Shown: positions 10,477-21,944 of the stretch, in pieces | How the letters are laid out: every line of letters starts with the position of its first letter | Numbering within the stretch: position 1 is the stretch's first letter | NCBI GenBank assembly: GCA_934045905.1 | Contig: OW203771.1 | Span: 22,018,069-22,082,068 of the forward strand | Length of the DNA stretch: 64,000 nt | Reading direction: 5' to 3' | Origin: Leuctra nigra | Lineage: Eukaryota > Arthropoda > Insecta > Plecoptera > Leuctridae | The notes under the pieces: model-generated | The model's database searches: none | Told to the model about the DNA's origin: nothing | Seen by the model: the letters and a program-made list of their open reading frames with translations, nothing else | Translations under genes and position numbers: made by a program

Positions 10477-10950
10477 GGGCTTTTACTCTTTCAATAACGA
10501 GTACAATAAAAATCTTAAAAAATAAACGCATCTTTCTGCAGCTGAGTTTTAAATACTTTGAAATTTTTTCAGTTATTCTAAATCCAGGTACTTGCTGTGG
10601 ATTTTTGTAAGATAATAGTGAACGTAAAATAATTTACCTAACTTCAGGTCCGATTTTTATCTGGGGGAGGGACTCACAACAATACGCAGGTCTGGGCGGC
10701 GCAGGTCCAAGAAAATGTTTGATGATTTAACTTTAAAATTTAGTTCATTTTAACGCGGTTTAAAGCATATTTTGGTCAACTTGATGATCTAAATACTTTA
10801 AATTTTTAATTCAAATTAGGTACTGTCGATTATCGATATTATCTGTTTTATGGTATTCAACTAATTCAAAATTTTCGGCCACCTATCTATACAGCCCAGA
10901 GCCTGACCCCTCCCCCGCGACCGCGAGGGCATCCTAGATGACGCTACAAG

Positions 10951-12255
10951 ATGGCGGGTGATCAGTTGTTTGCAAGTGAGACGAAATGTTTAAATCAGCT
11001 GAATGTGAATAGATTAAAAAGTGAATTAGATAAAAGAGGCGTGAACAGTGAAGGAAGAAAGAAAGTGTTAATCAAAAGATTGGAAGAAGTGATGGAAGCA
11101 AATGGTGAAGTTTTAGAGTTCAGAGAAGTTACGCCTACTCAGCCTATTGCTAAAAAGTGTGATGCCTGCGTAGGGTGGGAAAAAGCGGTTTATGCAGGGG
11201 AACGAGAAAGTGAAATTGCTAGAAAATTGACGACAGAAATGGAAAAGAGGTTGGAGCTACAAGAGCGGAAGATCTTGGAGCTGGAAATAACTATCAAACA
11301 GCTTAAAATTCAAGTAAATGCATCACAATCTCAGCCAGCTGAAGTTGCCAACATAAGTCAAACACCTGCAGCGCCTTCAACGTCAGGATTACCAACTCAA
11401 AGTGAGGGGCGAGACAGCGGCACCGCGGCTCTGACTCTGCAGACGCGTGAAGTCAGTTGGGCGCACGTAGCGGCGGCAAACTCAAAAAAGAAAGCGCGGG
11501 AAGTTTTGAATATTCAGCCGAAAGATGCAACGCAAAATAGCGCTACAACGAAAGATCATCTACAACAAAAGATTAAACCAGCCGATTTCCAGGTTGGTAT
11601 GGAAATTATAAGAGCCACCAGAGATGGAGGAATTTCAATTGGAATTGAAAAGGGGAATGTTCAAGAAGTAAAAGTTAGTATCCAGAGGGCACTCGGCGAC
11701 GAGTACGAAGTGAAAGAAAACACAAAAGTTAATCCGAAACTAAAAATCTACGATGTTTTCTTAGGTGACTTTGAGGATGAGCAAGAACTAAGTAATGCGT
11801 TACAACATCAGGTATCTAAACTCGTAAAGAACAATTCTGCAGTGGTGAAAATAATTCACGTCAGTAAAAGTAACAGCACAGGAATGTCTAATGTAATTAT
11901 TGAAGTCAGCAATGAAACGAGTGTGAAAATTTTGGAAGAAGGACAGATATATCTTGGCTGGAGCAGATGCAATGTGCGCGAACACGTCTTCGTTAAACAA
12001 TGTTTCAAGTGCCAATGTTTTGGTCACTTCGCTCATTACTGTGAAGGACTAGATGTGTGTAGATACTGTGCCGGGAACCACAGGGGAGATACTTGCATTT
12101 CTGACTATCTAGTATGCTACAATTGTACTAAACACAACGAAAAGTACAACTACAATAATGACATGTCTTTGGACACGGACCATGCGGCAGGTTCAAGCAA
12201 ATGTCACGTGTTCGACAGAGTGAAAAATAATCAGAGGAATAAAGTGAAAAAATAG
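10951..12255 (+). CDS. LINE ORF1: SAP-domain, zinc-knuckle nucleic-acid-binding protein
   Basis: 434 residues starting at an ATG. Residues about 13-50 fit a SAP motif (LNVNRLKSELDKRG...LIKRLEEVM), a DNA/chromatin-binding helix-extended-helix. A charged, probably coiled-coil segment follows (about 85-125), then a Gln/Ser/Thr linker. Near residue 350 are knuckles of the form CX2CX4HX4C and CX2CX3HX4C, with a third, incomplete Cys pair. By analogy with LINE gag-like proteins it should coat the RNA and escort it to the nucleus. The frame is intact, unlike the downstream ORF2, and stops three bases before the ORF2 ATG, so ORF2 would need reinitiation or bypass. Confidence 0.85.
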   Translation: MAGDQLFASETKCLNQLNVNRLKSELDKRGVNSEGRKKVLIKRLEEVMEANGEVLEFREVTPTQPIAKKCDACVGWEKAVYAGERESEIARKLTTEMEKRLELQERKILELEITIKQLKIQVNASQSQPAEVANISQTPAAPSTSGLPTQSEGRDSGTAALTLQTREVSWAHVAAANSKKKAREVLNIQPKDATQNSATTKDHLQQKIKPADFQVGMEIIRATRDGGISIGIEKGNVQEVKVSIQRALGDEYEVKENTKVNPKLKIYDVFLGDFEDEQELSNALQHQVSKLVKNNSAVVKIIHVSKSNSTGMSNVIIEVSNETSVKILEEGQIYLGWSRCNVREHVFVKQCFKCQCFGHFAHYCEGLDVCRYCAGNHRGDTCISDYLVCYNCTKHNEKYNYNNDMSLDTDHAAGSSKCHVFDRVKNNQRNKVKK

Positions 12256-12258
12256 CAG

Positions 12259-15040
12259 ATGTGGAATGTGTCAGGAGGCATATTTTATGCCAATGCGCAA
12301 GGACTAGGTCAGAAGAAAGATGAAATACTGGAAGTAATAGCTCAACTGAAGCCTGCATTATTGTGTTTCAGTGAAACTCATATTAAAGATTGATGATTAT
12401 AAAATAGAAAAATGTTTAGCCCAGAGCTCCCACACAGGTGGAGTAATTATATATATTAGAAATAGTATCAAATATAAAGTTGTTATCAATTATAAGATAG
12501 ACAAAAATATGTGGCTATTATGTATTAAAGCTAAACTAGGCACCAAGGAGTTGTATTTAGCTGTGGTGTACCACTCACCCAATGCATCTCATGCCATATT
12601 CTTAGACTATATTGAGAGTTGGTTTGAGGAACTGACTTTATATAAAGGCAATGTTATTATCACTGGAGATTTTAATATTGATTTGAGTAAACAGTCTACA
12701 TACAGTGATAGACTGACCAATATAATTCTTGAGTCTGGTATGATACAAACAGTTACAGAAGGTACTCGTGTGACTGCTAATAGTAATACATTGATAGATT
12801 TAGTTATAACTAATATAGATAAGCTAGCTGTAGATGTAAATTCAGAGCTCATGATCTCTGATCATAAGACGTTGGTAATAAATGTGTCGTCCTGTCGACG
12901 GAATGATGAATTAGAAGTAGCTAGTACTAAAAGAGTGAGGAGAAAGTTAGTAGACGAAGATTTCGAAGTCCTTAATGTAGAGCTTAATAAGATTGAATGG
13001 GACTATGAAGAAGAAAATATCGACACATTAGCAAATAATTTTGTACATTGTTTAACTTCCAACATTAATTCCATTGCTCCAGAAATGGAAATGGTAGAGA
13101 GGAAATGTAAAAGCAGTCCTTGGTTCAACCAAACGCTTAAATACCTCCAGATGAAAAGAGATAGTCAATATATTAGGGCTCAATTCACTGGCAACTTTGA
13201 TGACTGGGAATGTTATAAGTTGTGTAGAAATAATTTTGTTGCTAGTTTGAGAGAAGAAAAGCGCAAATACTATGATAATAAGATTGATAGAAATAAACAT
13301 GACTCTAAACAGATGTGGAAAACTTTAAAATGTTTAGTAAGTAAACCTAAATTAGATCTGGATGACAAAATAGTGTTTGATGGTAATTTTAACTCTGTTA
13401 ACACTGCTGATAATTTTAACGACTATTTTGTAAAAAGTATTGAAGACATTGTGAATAGTATAGATGAGGCAAATCAAAACATAAACTACAGTGATATTAA
13501 AGGCATTAACAAGAATTCATGTGAATTCCTATCTTTCAAGGCTATGTCAATGAAGCAACTTAAGGAAATTGTATGGGAGCTCAAAAACAAGAAAGGAACT
13601 GATGATGGTATATCAGCAGAAGTATTAAAAAAGACTTTTATTACAATTGGTGCCCCGTTGCTCAAAATTATCAATACATCATTGTTAACTGGCCAAGTGC
13701 CTAGTAATTGGAAAACAGCTGTCATAATACCAATACCCAAAGTTGTTGGTACCAAATTAGCACATGAATGCAGACCAATAAATATGTTACCTACATTCGA
13801 AAAGATCTTGGAAAAAGCTGTGTTTTTCCAAATTAGTGAATATTTTGAGATAAACAATCTATTATATGAGTATCAATCCGGATTTAGAAGTACGTTTTCA
13901 TGTGAAACAGCAATTCAGTTACTTATGCAAAGATGGAAGAATGATCTTGACAATAATAACTTAATAATAGCAATATTTATTGACTTTAAAAGGGCATTTG
14001 AAACCATTGACAGAAACATCTTGTTAAAAAAAACTTAATGCGTATGGACTGGGAGGACAAGTGTTGGAATGGTTTACAAGTTATTTAACTGAAAGGAAAC
14101 AAATAACTAAATTTAAAGAATTTGTTTCTAAAGAAAAAATTAATGATTATGGTGTTCCTCAGGGCTCTGTACTTGGCCCGTTGTTATTTATAATCTACAT
14201 AAATGATATATATTTAAGTACGGGTAGCTTATTTGTCAATGTTTTTGCTGACGACACGTTAGTGTCATTCTCAGGAGTGGACATTAAATCAATGTGTCAA
14301 GTTGTAAATAATGATCTCACTAAGTTGGAAGAGTGGCTCAGGGCAAATAAACTTAAGCTTAATACTAGTAAAACCAAATGTATGATACTATCAGGCAAAG
14401 GAAGCCGAATGTCGAAAGAAATTAATATTAATGATGATGTATGTTTGGAAATCATGAATACGAAGCTGGAGATTGTAAAGGAAATCAAGTATCTTGGAAT
14501 TATCATTGATCATAACTTGACTCTTTCCAAACATGTTCAATATATATCACGTAAAATTAGACAAAAGGTTGGTTTTCTTGCAAGAATTGGATCGTTTTTA
14601 TCACCATGGACTAGATTGTTAGTATACAAGACAATTGTGTCTCCACATATTGATTATTGCTGTACGATGTTATGGGGAAGAAATGACGGAGATTTAACTA
14701 AGCTTCAGGTACTACAAAATAAAAGTATGAGGATAATATTAAGATGGAATAGATATAGTAAGATAACGGATATGTTGGACACTTTACTGTTGTTGACTGT
14801 AAGGCAGAGAGTAGCTGTAAGTGTATGATTGAGTTTGTTGGTAATAATCATCAGTACAGTACAAGAAACAGTTCCGTAAATTTATTTGTTGCAAGAAGAA
14901 ACAAAACAAGTAACCAAAAGACCTTGTTTTATTCTGGTTTTAGGTTGTACAATGAACTTCCGAAAAGTGTTAAAAATGAGAGCAGTCAAGTATTATTTAG
15001 AATTGAATGTATTAAGTTTGTAAAAGAAAAATTTCACTAG
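12259..15040 (+). pseudogene. LINE ORF2: AP-type endonuclease plus reverse transcriptase, frameshifted
   Basis: Starts at an ATG three bases after ORF1. The first 44 codons (to a TGA at 12391) carry the endonuclease N-terminus, YANAQGLG...LLCFSETH. The frame then shifts to the one running to 14038, with the endonuclease motifs GDFNID and ISDHK and RT motifs (KGTDDGIS, RPINMLPTFEKILEK, IDFKRAFET). A shift in an A8 run near 14030 leads to 14061-14828, holding VPQGSVLGPLLF and the catalytic FADD. A third shift near 14820, probably with a small deletion, leads to the C-terminal domain ending at 15040. Three frame changes mean no functional protein from this copy. Confidence 0.85.
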
Positions 15041-15172
15041 GATTATTATTTATTAAGAATGTTGATTTTAAAATGTCTACTGTGTAACGTATCCATTGTA
15101 ATCTGACTGAAGTGTTCTTAAATAGCAAATTGCTAAATAAAATATATCAATCAATCAATCAATCAATCAACA

Positions 15173-17038
15173 TTGAAGTTACTCCAGTGCAAGCATAAAT
15201 TTCAACATGATCGGAAGAACCGTTACTGAGACAGGGAAGCGAACAAATTATTTTCAAGATTTTCGCGAGCGATTTTTTTTGTTTCACGTAGTTGGCCATG
15301 GAAAGTTTCACCTTTTCTCCGATCGAGTTGAAATGTTGATAAAGATCTCATGTGTGTCAGTGTTTTCTCTTATATTTTACAAATTTTCAGCCAAATCATC
15401 TTTTCATTACATTTAAAAATCTTATTGGTTGAAAAATTAAAATGGTTCGGTGAAGTTGAAATTTTGAAGGGCTCTGATCGCCATGTTGAACATTAGTAAA
15501 TTATTTGGGCAGTTTAGATTATAAATTATGAAAGTGACGAATATTAAAGTACCTTCCCACAAAAAATAGCTTACGCGTCTTGTGATGAAAATACTTTTTG
15601 AATACTTAAACATTGTAGTTATGGAGGTAGGGAATATGTTTAGTTTCGGGAAGGTTTTCGGTTGGTTTCGCCTTGATTTGTAGATCGTACAGTTTTAAAT
15701 GAAAAATAATTGTCCCTAATTTTCTTCATTTTGATAGAGGAAGGTTTGAATTTATGCACTCTAAAAAAATTCTGTGTGATTTTACATGTAATGTATATGG
15801 CATCTTCAGTCTCACGCTCATTCGAGGTAAAATTTACCATACACCGAACTGTTAAAATAACATAAACATGTATGGTATTTTTTCACAGACAGATATGAAT
15901 ATTTAGCAAGACATTGTCGATGCATAAAATCCAGGTATTTACCGTTAATTATACCCATACACCGAACTGTTAAAATAACATAAACATGTATGGTATTTTT
16001 TCATGGAAGATACGGATAATTGAAAAACTAAAATTTAATTTTTATTGATTACTCAACCAGTTTTAATCAGATTTCATTTCTGTAAACGGAAATACATAGA
16101 CAATTTTAAGTATGATCAGTACACTTATATAAATTATTTCACCCCAACCGGCCTCGAACCTGCGATCTTGTGTGTTGAACCTCATAGCGCTAACCCCGGG
16201 ACCACGGCGCCAAGTGAGGAACAGAGCGGTTGAAACTGTTCTCGATCAGTTGAGTTAGAAAGTTGTGTTTGTGGGCAAAATTAATTTTCATGATTTATGA
16301 ACATAATGATAATAGAGTTTATGAATTTCATTAGTTTGTAAGTTATGTCTCTATATTACTTACCGTCATTATAGACGTGAAATAAAATACCATACATCGA
16401 ACTGTTAAAACTACAGCGGATGTATACCTGTGAAGTTATCTCCTGTCACTGTCTAATTGCCGGCTCAGTGGAGATGTCAGTTGACATCCGTGATCATTAG
16501 TAAGAGGGCTACCGCGTTCAGGTAGAAAAACAAACTTTGTATGATATTTTAGTTGCGACTGGACTATTATATTTTACTCTTCTGAGCCTGTGTTTATTTA
16601 ACACAACAATTTCGTTTAAAATGTACAACTTTCATGATAATTTAAATGATACTATGTAGCACTAAACTCAAATTACCAATATTGTCAGTGTAATTTGAAA
16701 AAACATATACATGATTGTATATTTATACGCTACATTGTCTATGCAAAATTACGATTTTTTTTTACAGTGTGTGACAATCAGAACCTTGAAATGGCATCAT
16801 TGCATTTTTTTAAAATAGATAATTTATTTTTATCCATCATTCCTGCATTTCCAATAGCAGTACCTCATACACGTTTCAGGTGTCAAAATAAGTTTTGCAA
16901 TAAGATATTATGCTATCGCTATACAATGCTATAAAACCGATGGGCTGTACATTTTGGCACGTAATTGGAGTCCGGGTTATAAGGTTTTATATTATATGAC
17001 ATTTCGTATTTCGAAAGTCATTTCGCGAATTGGGGATG
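15173..17038. other. Stretch without a recognised gene; dispersed 45-bp repeats
   Basis: A block CACCGAACTGTTAAAATAACATAAACATGTATGGTATTTTTTCA-like (split here by description) occurs at about 15840-15885 and 15958-16005, with a weaker third copy at 16392-16420. It may belong to an old tandem or inverted repeat. No gene-like reading frame was accepted. Confidence 0.35.
16144..16212 (-). repeat. tRNA-like segment, probably part of a tRNA-derived SINE
   Basis: On the minus strand the segment reads GGCGCCGTGGTCCCGGGGTTAG, then about 30 bases later GCAGGTTCGAGGCC. The second block matches a B box (GGTTCGANNCC) and the first is a plausible A box at the normal distance. The cloverleaf is not convincing, so a SINE head or tRNA pseudogene is more likely than a working tRNA gene. 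Confidence 0.45.
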
Positions 17039-17046
17039 GGGGCATT

Positions 17047-17691
17047 CAGTGTTGAACTCAGACATTTTAGCGCGGGCGGGCAAAATGGCTTATTCAAAAA
17101 TATAAAGGTTTATAGCTGAACTAAGAGGGGGTCTGGGTGGTTTGTCCACAGAAAACTGCTGCGCAGATTTTTTTTTTGAAAACTAGGATGTGTCACCTCC
17201 TTAGTTAACAACTTAATTGCATCACTAAAAGGTTGAGGCTATGGTTGAGGAATCCATATAAATCCTACTTTATTAGACCCTTACGAATTTGAATATGGAG
17301 GAGAAAATTGCCGCGCAGCGATATTTTTGAAAACGTACTATCTTAGATTAGTTAAAAATCTTATTAGAACATAGATTTAGAGCGGTCAGATCTGCAATCT
17401 AAAGAAGGTCTAGAATTACAAGATTTGACAGTGCCAAAGGTGTCAGAGTACGGGGAAAAGTAGGGTTTGTTTTGAAGATTATGAAATGCCGTTACAGTAT
17501 TCGCATCAGTCATCGAAATTCACTACCAATATGAGCTAGAGAAACTGTTCTCTACGACACATTACTTACGTAATTGTAAATTGAGAGCAAGAAAGTGTAT
17601 GTGAATGTAGAATATTTTCCCCGTGGGGGCACTGGCTCGGCCCAGGGGTACCCCCCCCCCCCCCCCCCCCCCCCTCCCGCTCCCAACACTG
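17047..17691. mobile_element. hAT-like element with imperfect 8-bp target duplication
   Basis: Ends CAGTGTTGAAC and CCCAACACTG. Flanks GGGGCATT (17039-17046) and GGGGCAAC (17692-17699) agree in six of eight bases. It contains a C homopolymer of over 20 near 17651. The ends resemble those of the 7189-7653 element, so the two may be subfamilies. Confidence 0.6.
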
Positions 17692-17837
17692 GGGGCAACA
17701 ATTTTGCTGGGCAACTTACAAGAATCTAATTCCGGACATTCAATTCTAAAATTCTAGGGGTAAAAAAGGTCTCACAAATACTGTATTTTTGGAAAAATAT
17801 TTATGCATACGAAAAGACTATCTCGTACGAAATGAAT

Positions 17838-17945
17838 GGGGGGGGGGGGGGGGGGGCAAAATGGCTTATTCAAAAATATAAAGGTTTATAGCTGAACTAA
17901 GAGGGGGTCTGGGTGGTTTGTTCACAGAAAACTGCTGCGCAAATC
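17838..17945 (+). mobile_element. Second, truncated copy of the left end of the 17.05-kb element
   Basis: Bases 17855-17942 repeat 17081-17167 almost exactly (GGCAAAATGGCTTATTC...AACTGCTGCGCA), preceded by a G homopolymer (about 17838-17855). The high identity suggests a recent duplication or a nearby sibling insertion. Confidence 0.6.
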
Positions 17946-18109
17946 CACAATGCGACCACCACAATGCGGGTCCGGGCCGCACAGGCCCGGGAAAAATGTG
18001 GAATTCGAGAGGCATTTGGGCCATTTTCATGCGTTCAGAACTACTATCTTCGGCGATTTGATATTTTTATTTAGTGAATATTGAATTTTATATAGTGTAG
18101 GTACGTTTG

Positions 18110-18222
18110 ATATTTTCAATAAATCCGGACATTATGCCGTCCGGAATGAGGTAATTCCGCCAACCGGACAATGTTGTCCAATTCGGAGTATCCGGATAAA
18201 ATCCGGACGGTTGGCAACCCTA
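18110..18222. mobile_element. Fragment of a CCGGAC-rich element
   Basis: Repeated TCCGGA/CCGGAC words and an end reading GTTGGCAACCCTA, a terminus I associate with arthropod hAT-type elements. Only one end is visible. Confidence 0.3.
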
Positions 18223-18561
18223 ATTACAATGAAATTTAATTTTGGAAAGTTATTAGGTTCAATTTGTTATTTCAAGTTGCTCAGAATCGTGTACAGACAA
18301 AACGTATTTATTTAAATTTTATAAATAAATTAGAATAAAGGTATAAACAATTTATACAAATACAAAATCTATTATTAACATCTAAAATATTATGTATATA
18401 ATTTAGCATTTAATTCTTGGATTGAAAGATGTTCTTTCTACACAAAATGAGATTGAAAACATGATTTTTGCAACGACGAACACTGATTTCTCTGTTATTT
18501 CTGATTATTTACATATTTCGTTTCATGAGGTTATTCCATTTTGACGGTTTGGGTCGGATAA

Positions 18562-20611
18562 GAAATAGTTAAAAAACATACAAATAATACAAAAATTAAA
18601 GGAACAAAAAACTTGATTCTGAAAAAAGACAACCTGACTGTAACGGATCCAGAGAAAGTAGCTAATATTATAAATTAAGATTTTGCAACCATTGGCCAAA
18701 AAATTGCCTCGTCAATGACCCCGAGGTCAAATGAATTCTATACTCACTTAGTAAAAGCAAAGAAACCAATTAACTCCTTTTTTATGGACAGCACGTCAGA
18801 AACAGAGATAATATATATTGCTGGAAAGCTTAAAAACAAAAAATCGGCTGGAATAGACAATATACCCACTTGCATCCTTAAAAAAGTTATCATAAAGCTG
18901 GCCAAAACATTAGCACATATTTTCAACGAATGCATCAATCAAGGAACTTTCCCAGAGCGATTAAAAATTGCCAAAATTATACCAATATTTAAAAAGGGAG
19001 ACAAGAAGCTTACAGAAAACTATAGACCCATATCACTCCTACCTTCAGTGTCAAAAATATTTGAAAAAATTATTCACATAAGAATGACATCATACTTTGA
19101 AAGAGAACAGCTTCTTTCGGACAGCCAAAATGGATTCAGAAAAAACCGGTCAACAAACACTACAATCGACCAATTCATTCAAAACACTGTACAGGGACTA
19201 GAGCGAAAGGACCAAACACTTGGAGTCTTTTGTGATCTATCGAAGGCTTTCGATAGTGTCAATCATTCAATAATGTTAGCCAAACTAGAGTACTATGGAA
19301 TTAGAGGATCTGCATTACAGCTACTAAAATCATACACTGAAAATAGAGTACAAAAAGTCGAATTAACATATATAAATGAAAATAATATTGAATTAAAACT
19401 TCTGTCAAATGCACAATCTATAACTAGTGGAGTTCCACAGGGATCCATACTTGGCCCACTACTATTTATCATATATATAAACGACTTTCCACAAACAGTG
19501 AGCCCTTCTGAAATATATGCTGATGACACAAATATCACAATAACGGGAAAAACAAAACAAACCCTTGAACAAAATGCACAAAATACACTAGCAAAGGCAA
19601 CAACATGGTTTGGAGACAATTACTTGCAAATTCAAGAGGAAAAAACAAATTTCATTCATTTCAAACTAAAAAATAATATTAACTCCAGCCCACTAAAAAT
19701 AAATATGCCAAAAAATAACTATGTAAGCGAATTAAAAGAAGTAGAAGAAACAAAATTCCTGGGGATAATCATTGATAAAAATCTTAACTGGAAGAGTCAT
19801 TGTAAACAACTTCAAAAGAAACTCCACTCGTCTTACTTCTCCTTAAAAACTATAATCGATCTGACTAACACCAACGTAGCCAAATTAGTATATTATGCAA
19901 ATATAGAATCCCATCTAAGATACGGCATACAGTTTTGGGGAAACTCCACTGAGGCGCACAAAATATTTACGTTGCAGAGAAAAGCTATTCGAGTTCTTTT
20001 TGGTTTAAAATACAAAAATAATTCTTTTATCAAACCAGATTGTAAAAAACATTTCATCAAACATCAAATATTAACCTTGCCTTGCTTATTTATTTGGGAA
20101 TCAATAATATCAATAATGTTTATAAAAAATAAAGATGAACTAGTACAAAACAGAGACTTACACAACCACAACACTAGACAATGCAACAACATACATGTAG
20201 AGTCACTCAGAACAAATTGTACTCAAAACAATTCCATGTACATAAAAACTAAATTATTTAATGCCTTGCCCAAGGAAATAAGAGAAATTAGTAAATACGA
20301 ACTATTTAAGAATAAACTAAGACAATTATTAATAGAAAAAGCATATTACTCAATAGACGAATTCTTGAATGATTAATGTATTGTAAACTAGGTAATCGAT
20401 ATTTTTATTTTTTATTTTAAGAATGTTTTAAATTCCCAATATTAGAATCTAAGTACATGTATAATAAAAAAATGTACTTAGAAATAGACTTTCCTTAATA
20501 CCCTTATAAAGAGAGAATTAACTCTCAAGGGTCATGTTTTAAACAGACAAATGTATCTACCTACATATTGTATTGTAAAAACAAATTGGAAATAAACTGA
20601 AACTGAAACTA
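18562..20611 (+). mobile_element. 5'-truncated LINE with reverse transcriptase
   Basis: The RT frame can be read upstream of its first ATG back to about 18562, broken by one in-frame TAA at 18676. The endonuclease and ORF1 are missing, as usual for 5'-truncated insertions. The 3' UTR (20377-20611) ends AAATAAACTGAAACTGAAACT and is related to the LINE tails at 2.6 and 32.5 kb. Confidence 0.85.
18715..20376 (+). CDS. LINE reverse transcriptase (truncated ORF2, 553 residues open)
   Basis: RT blocks in order: SAGIDNIPTCILKK, IIPIFKKGDKKLTENYRPIS, QNGFRKNRSTNT, CDLSKAFDSVNH (first catalytic Asp), SGVPQGSILGPLLF and YADDTN (catalytic Asp pair), then the thumb region with FLGIIIDKNLNWKSH and a C-terminal Cys/His-poor tail ending near FNALPKEIRE. 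The frame is uninterrupted over 553 codons, so decay is recent, but the upstream TAA at 18676 and the lack of endonuclease make it non-autonomous. It differs from the RT at 12-15 kb (YADD against FADD, different tail), so two LINE lineages are present. Confidence 0.85.
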   Translation: MTPRSNEFYTHLVKAKKPINSFFMDSTSETEIIYIAGKLKNKKSAGIDNIPTCILKKVIIKLAKTLAHIFNECINQGTFPERLKIAKIIPIFKKGDKKLTENYRPISLLPSVSKIFEKIIHIRMTSYFEREQLLSDSQNGFRKNRSTNTTIDQFIQNTVQGLERKDQTLGVFCDLSKAFDSVNHSIMLAKLEYYGIRGSALQLLKSYTENRVQKVELTYINENNIELKLLSNAQSITSGVPQGSILGPLLFIIYINDFPQTVSPSEIYADDTNITITGKTKQTLEQNAQNTLAKATTWFGDNYLQIQEEKTNFIHFKLKNNINSSPLKINMPKNNYVSELKEVEETKFLGIIIDKNLNWKSHCKQLQKKLHSSYFSLKTIIDLTNTNVAKLVYYANIESHLRYGIQFWGNSTEAHKIFTLQRKAIRVLFGLKYKNNSFIKPDCKKHFIKHQILTLPCLFIWESIISIMFIKNKDELVQNRDLHNHNTRQCNNIHVESLRTNCTQNNSMYIKTKLFNALPKEIREISKYELFKNKLRQLLIEKAYYSIDEFLND

Positions 20612-20879
20612 ATCCATTAAATAATTCGCAATCATTGGTGCAGAAAACTACCAATTTTAACATTTCGTAATGGGTTGAGATATTTTCATTCACCATGTAT
20701 AATCCGGGCTCGACATTGTGCATGCAGTTTGTTGACATGAATTTGATCGGGTTTATAGTTATCGCCGAGCACTTAGCAGACGAGACACAAGTTTCACATG
20801 TCATGAGTATGTGGGCGGGGGAAGACAGTGACTGCAGCGACGAGAGAAGGCGAGTGGTGGGGGAAGCACGCTCTCCCTT
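20612..20879. other. Unassigned stretch
   Basis: Sequence between the LINE tail and the next dispersed repeat. Two overlapping short frames have no recognisable motif. Confidence 0.25.
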
Positions 20880-21300
20880 CTAATCGTGTCGACGTGGTGT
20901 CGACTGATCGCTCAGCAGAACGCGTTGAAAAAGGCTCAAAACTACAAATTTGCGATACGTTTGGAGACCAGACCCGTGAACCAATTGATCTCAAACTTTA
21001 CAAGTGTGTTGTTCAAAGATGAACTTAGGGTTATCCCTTGGCACATTTTCAAAATTAAATTTCATACGGCACCCAGCGAGACGAGAAAATGGCTATTTTT
21101 TCACCTAAATTCAACTAATTATTACTAATTAACGAAGCAAAAAATTAACAATGTACCAAGGGATAACCCTAAGTTCTTCTTTTATCTAAGCATGGTTAAA
21201 ATTTCAGATCATTTCGTCAACCCATTTCGTCCCCAATCGTATCGCAAATTTTGTCTACAGTAAAGCAGCAAAATCGCCCGCGCTTGCCGCACCTTAAGGT
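20880..21300 (+). repeat. Dispersed repeat, copy 1 (partner at 53.2-53.6 kb)
   Basis: Blocks ACCAATTGATCTCAAA, TTGGCACATTTT, AAATTCAACTAATTATTACTAATTAA-like text, CGTCAACCCATTTCGT and GCAGCAAAATCGC follow in the same order at 53210-53590. It is a transposon body without identified ends. Inside, a GGGTTATCCCTTGG block (about 21029) reappears inverted (about 21158), a small stem-loop. Confidence 0.55.
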
Positions 21301-21944
21301 GTGAAGTGGAGTGGAGTGGATGTGAAGTGGAATCGGCCGTTCTATCAGTAATTTCATAATAATAATAAAATAACATTTATAATATTTAATAAATTAAATT
21401 AATAGAATTAATAATATTGATCATGAACCTTTAATTAATTAATTTAATAATTAATTAGGAATTGAAGTGAGAGGGAGAGAGATTATTATTTTAATATGTA
21501 ACAATTCACTTCCTTCAATTAACTTTCTCTAAAAATAATGGTATAATTGAATCTAATATAAATACATCACGCATATTCGAAAAAATTTGAAACGTACCAT
21601 GATAATGATTAAAAACTTGATATTTCGATCAAAACACATAACGAACATCTTGTCTTCACACTTCACTATGCAACTGCACTTCTCCGAAGATACCAATTGA
21701 ATGCTGGGCTACTTTCATCCTACCAAGTTTCAGTACCTGTGAAAATATTCAATGTCCTCGTTATTATCATGAATTATTCAATGTTGTGGTGCATATTAAT
21801 CCGTAGATAAAAAGTGGATGGATAAAACTGATCCCTGTGCAGATATAGGCATTACGCATTGACATTCATGAAATAGTAATAAATCAAAAACAGTACTGGA
21901 TTGGATTCAGTAAAATTGCACTGTCAAATCATATGAAGTTATAA
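21301..21944. other. AT-rich stretch without a recognised gene
   Basis: Starts with a short GTGGA-rich tandem (about 21300-21335), then low-complexity AATAAT/TAATTAAT sequence. Nothing further recognised. Confidence 0.3.

Larger units (their letters stand above)
10880..15172 (+). mobile_element. Nearly full-length LINE (non-LTR retrotransposon), inactivated
   Basis: Order: 5' UTR, ORF1 (10951-12255), a 3-nt gap, ORF2 (12259-15040, broken), short 3' UTR and a (TCAA)n tail at 15146-15170 in place of poly(A). Endonuclease plus a single reverse transcriptase without a ribonuclease H fits the Jockey/CR1 group; the exact clade is not assigned. The 5' border is an estimate and I found no target duplication. 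Confidence 0.85.
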
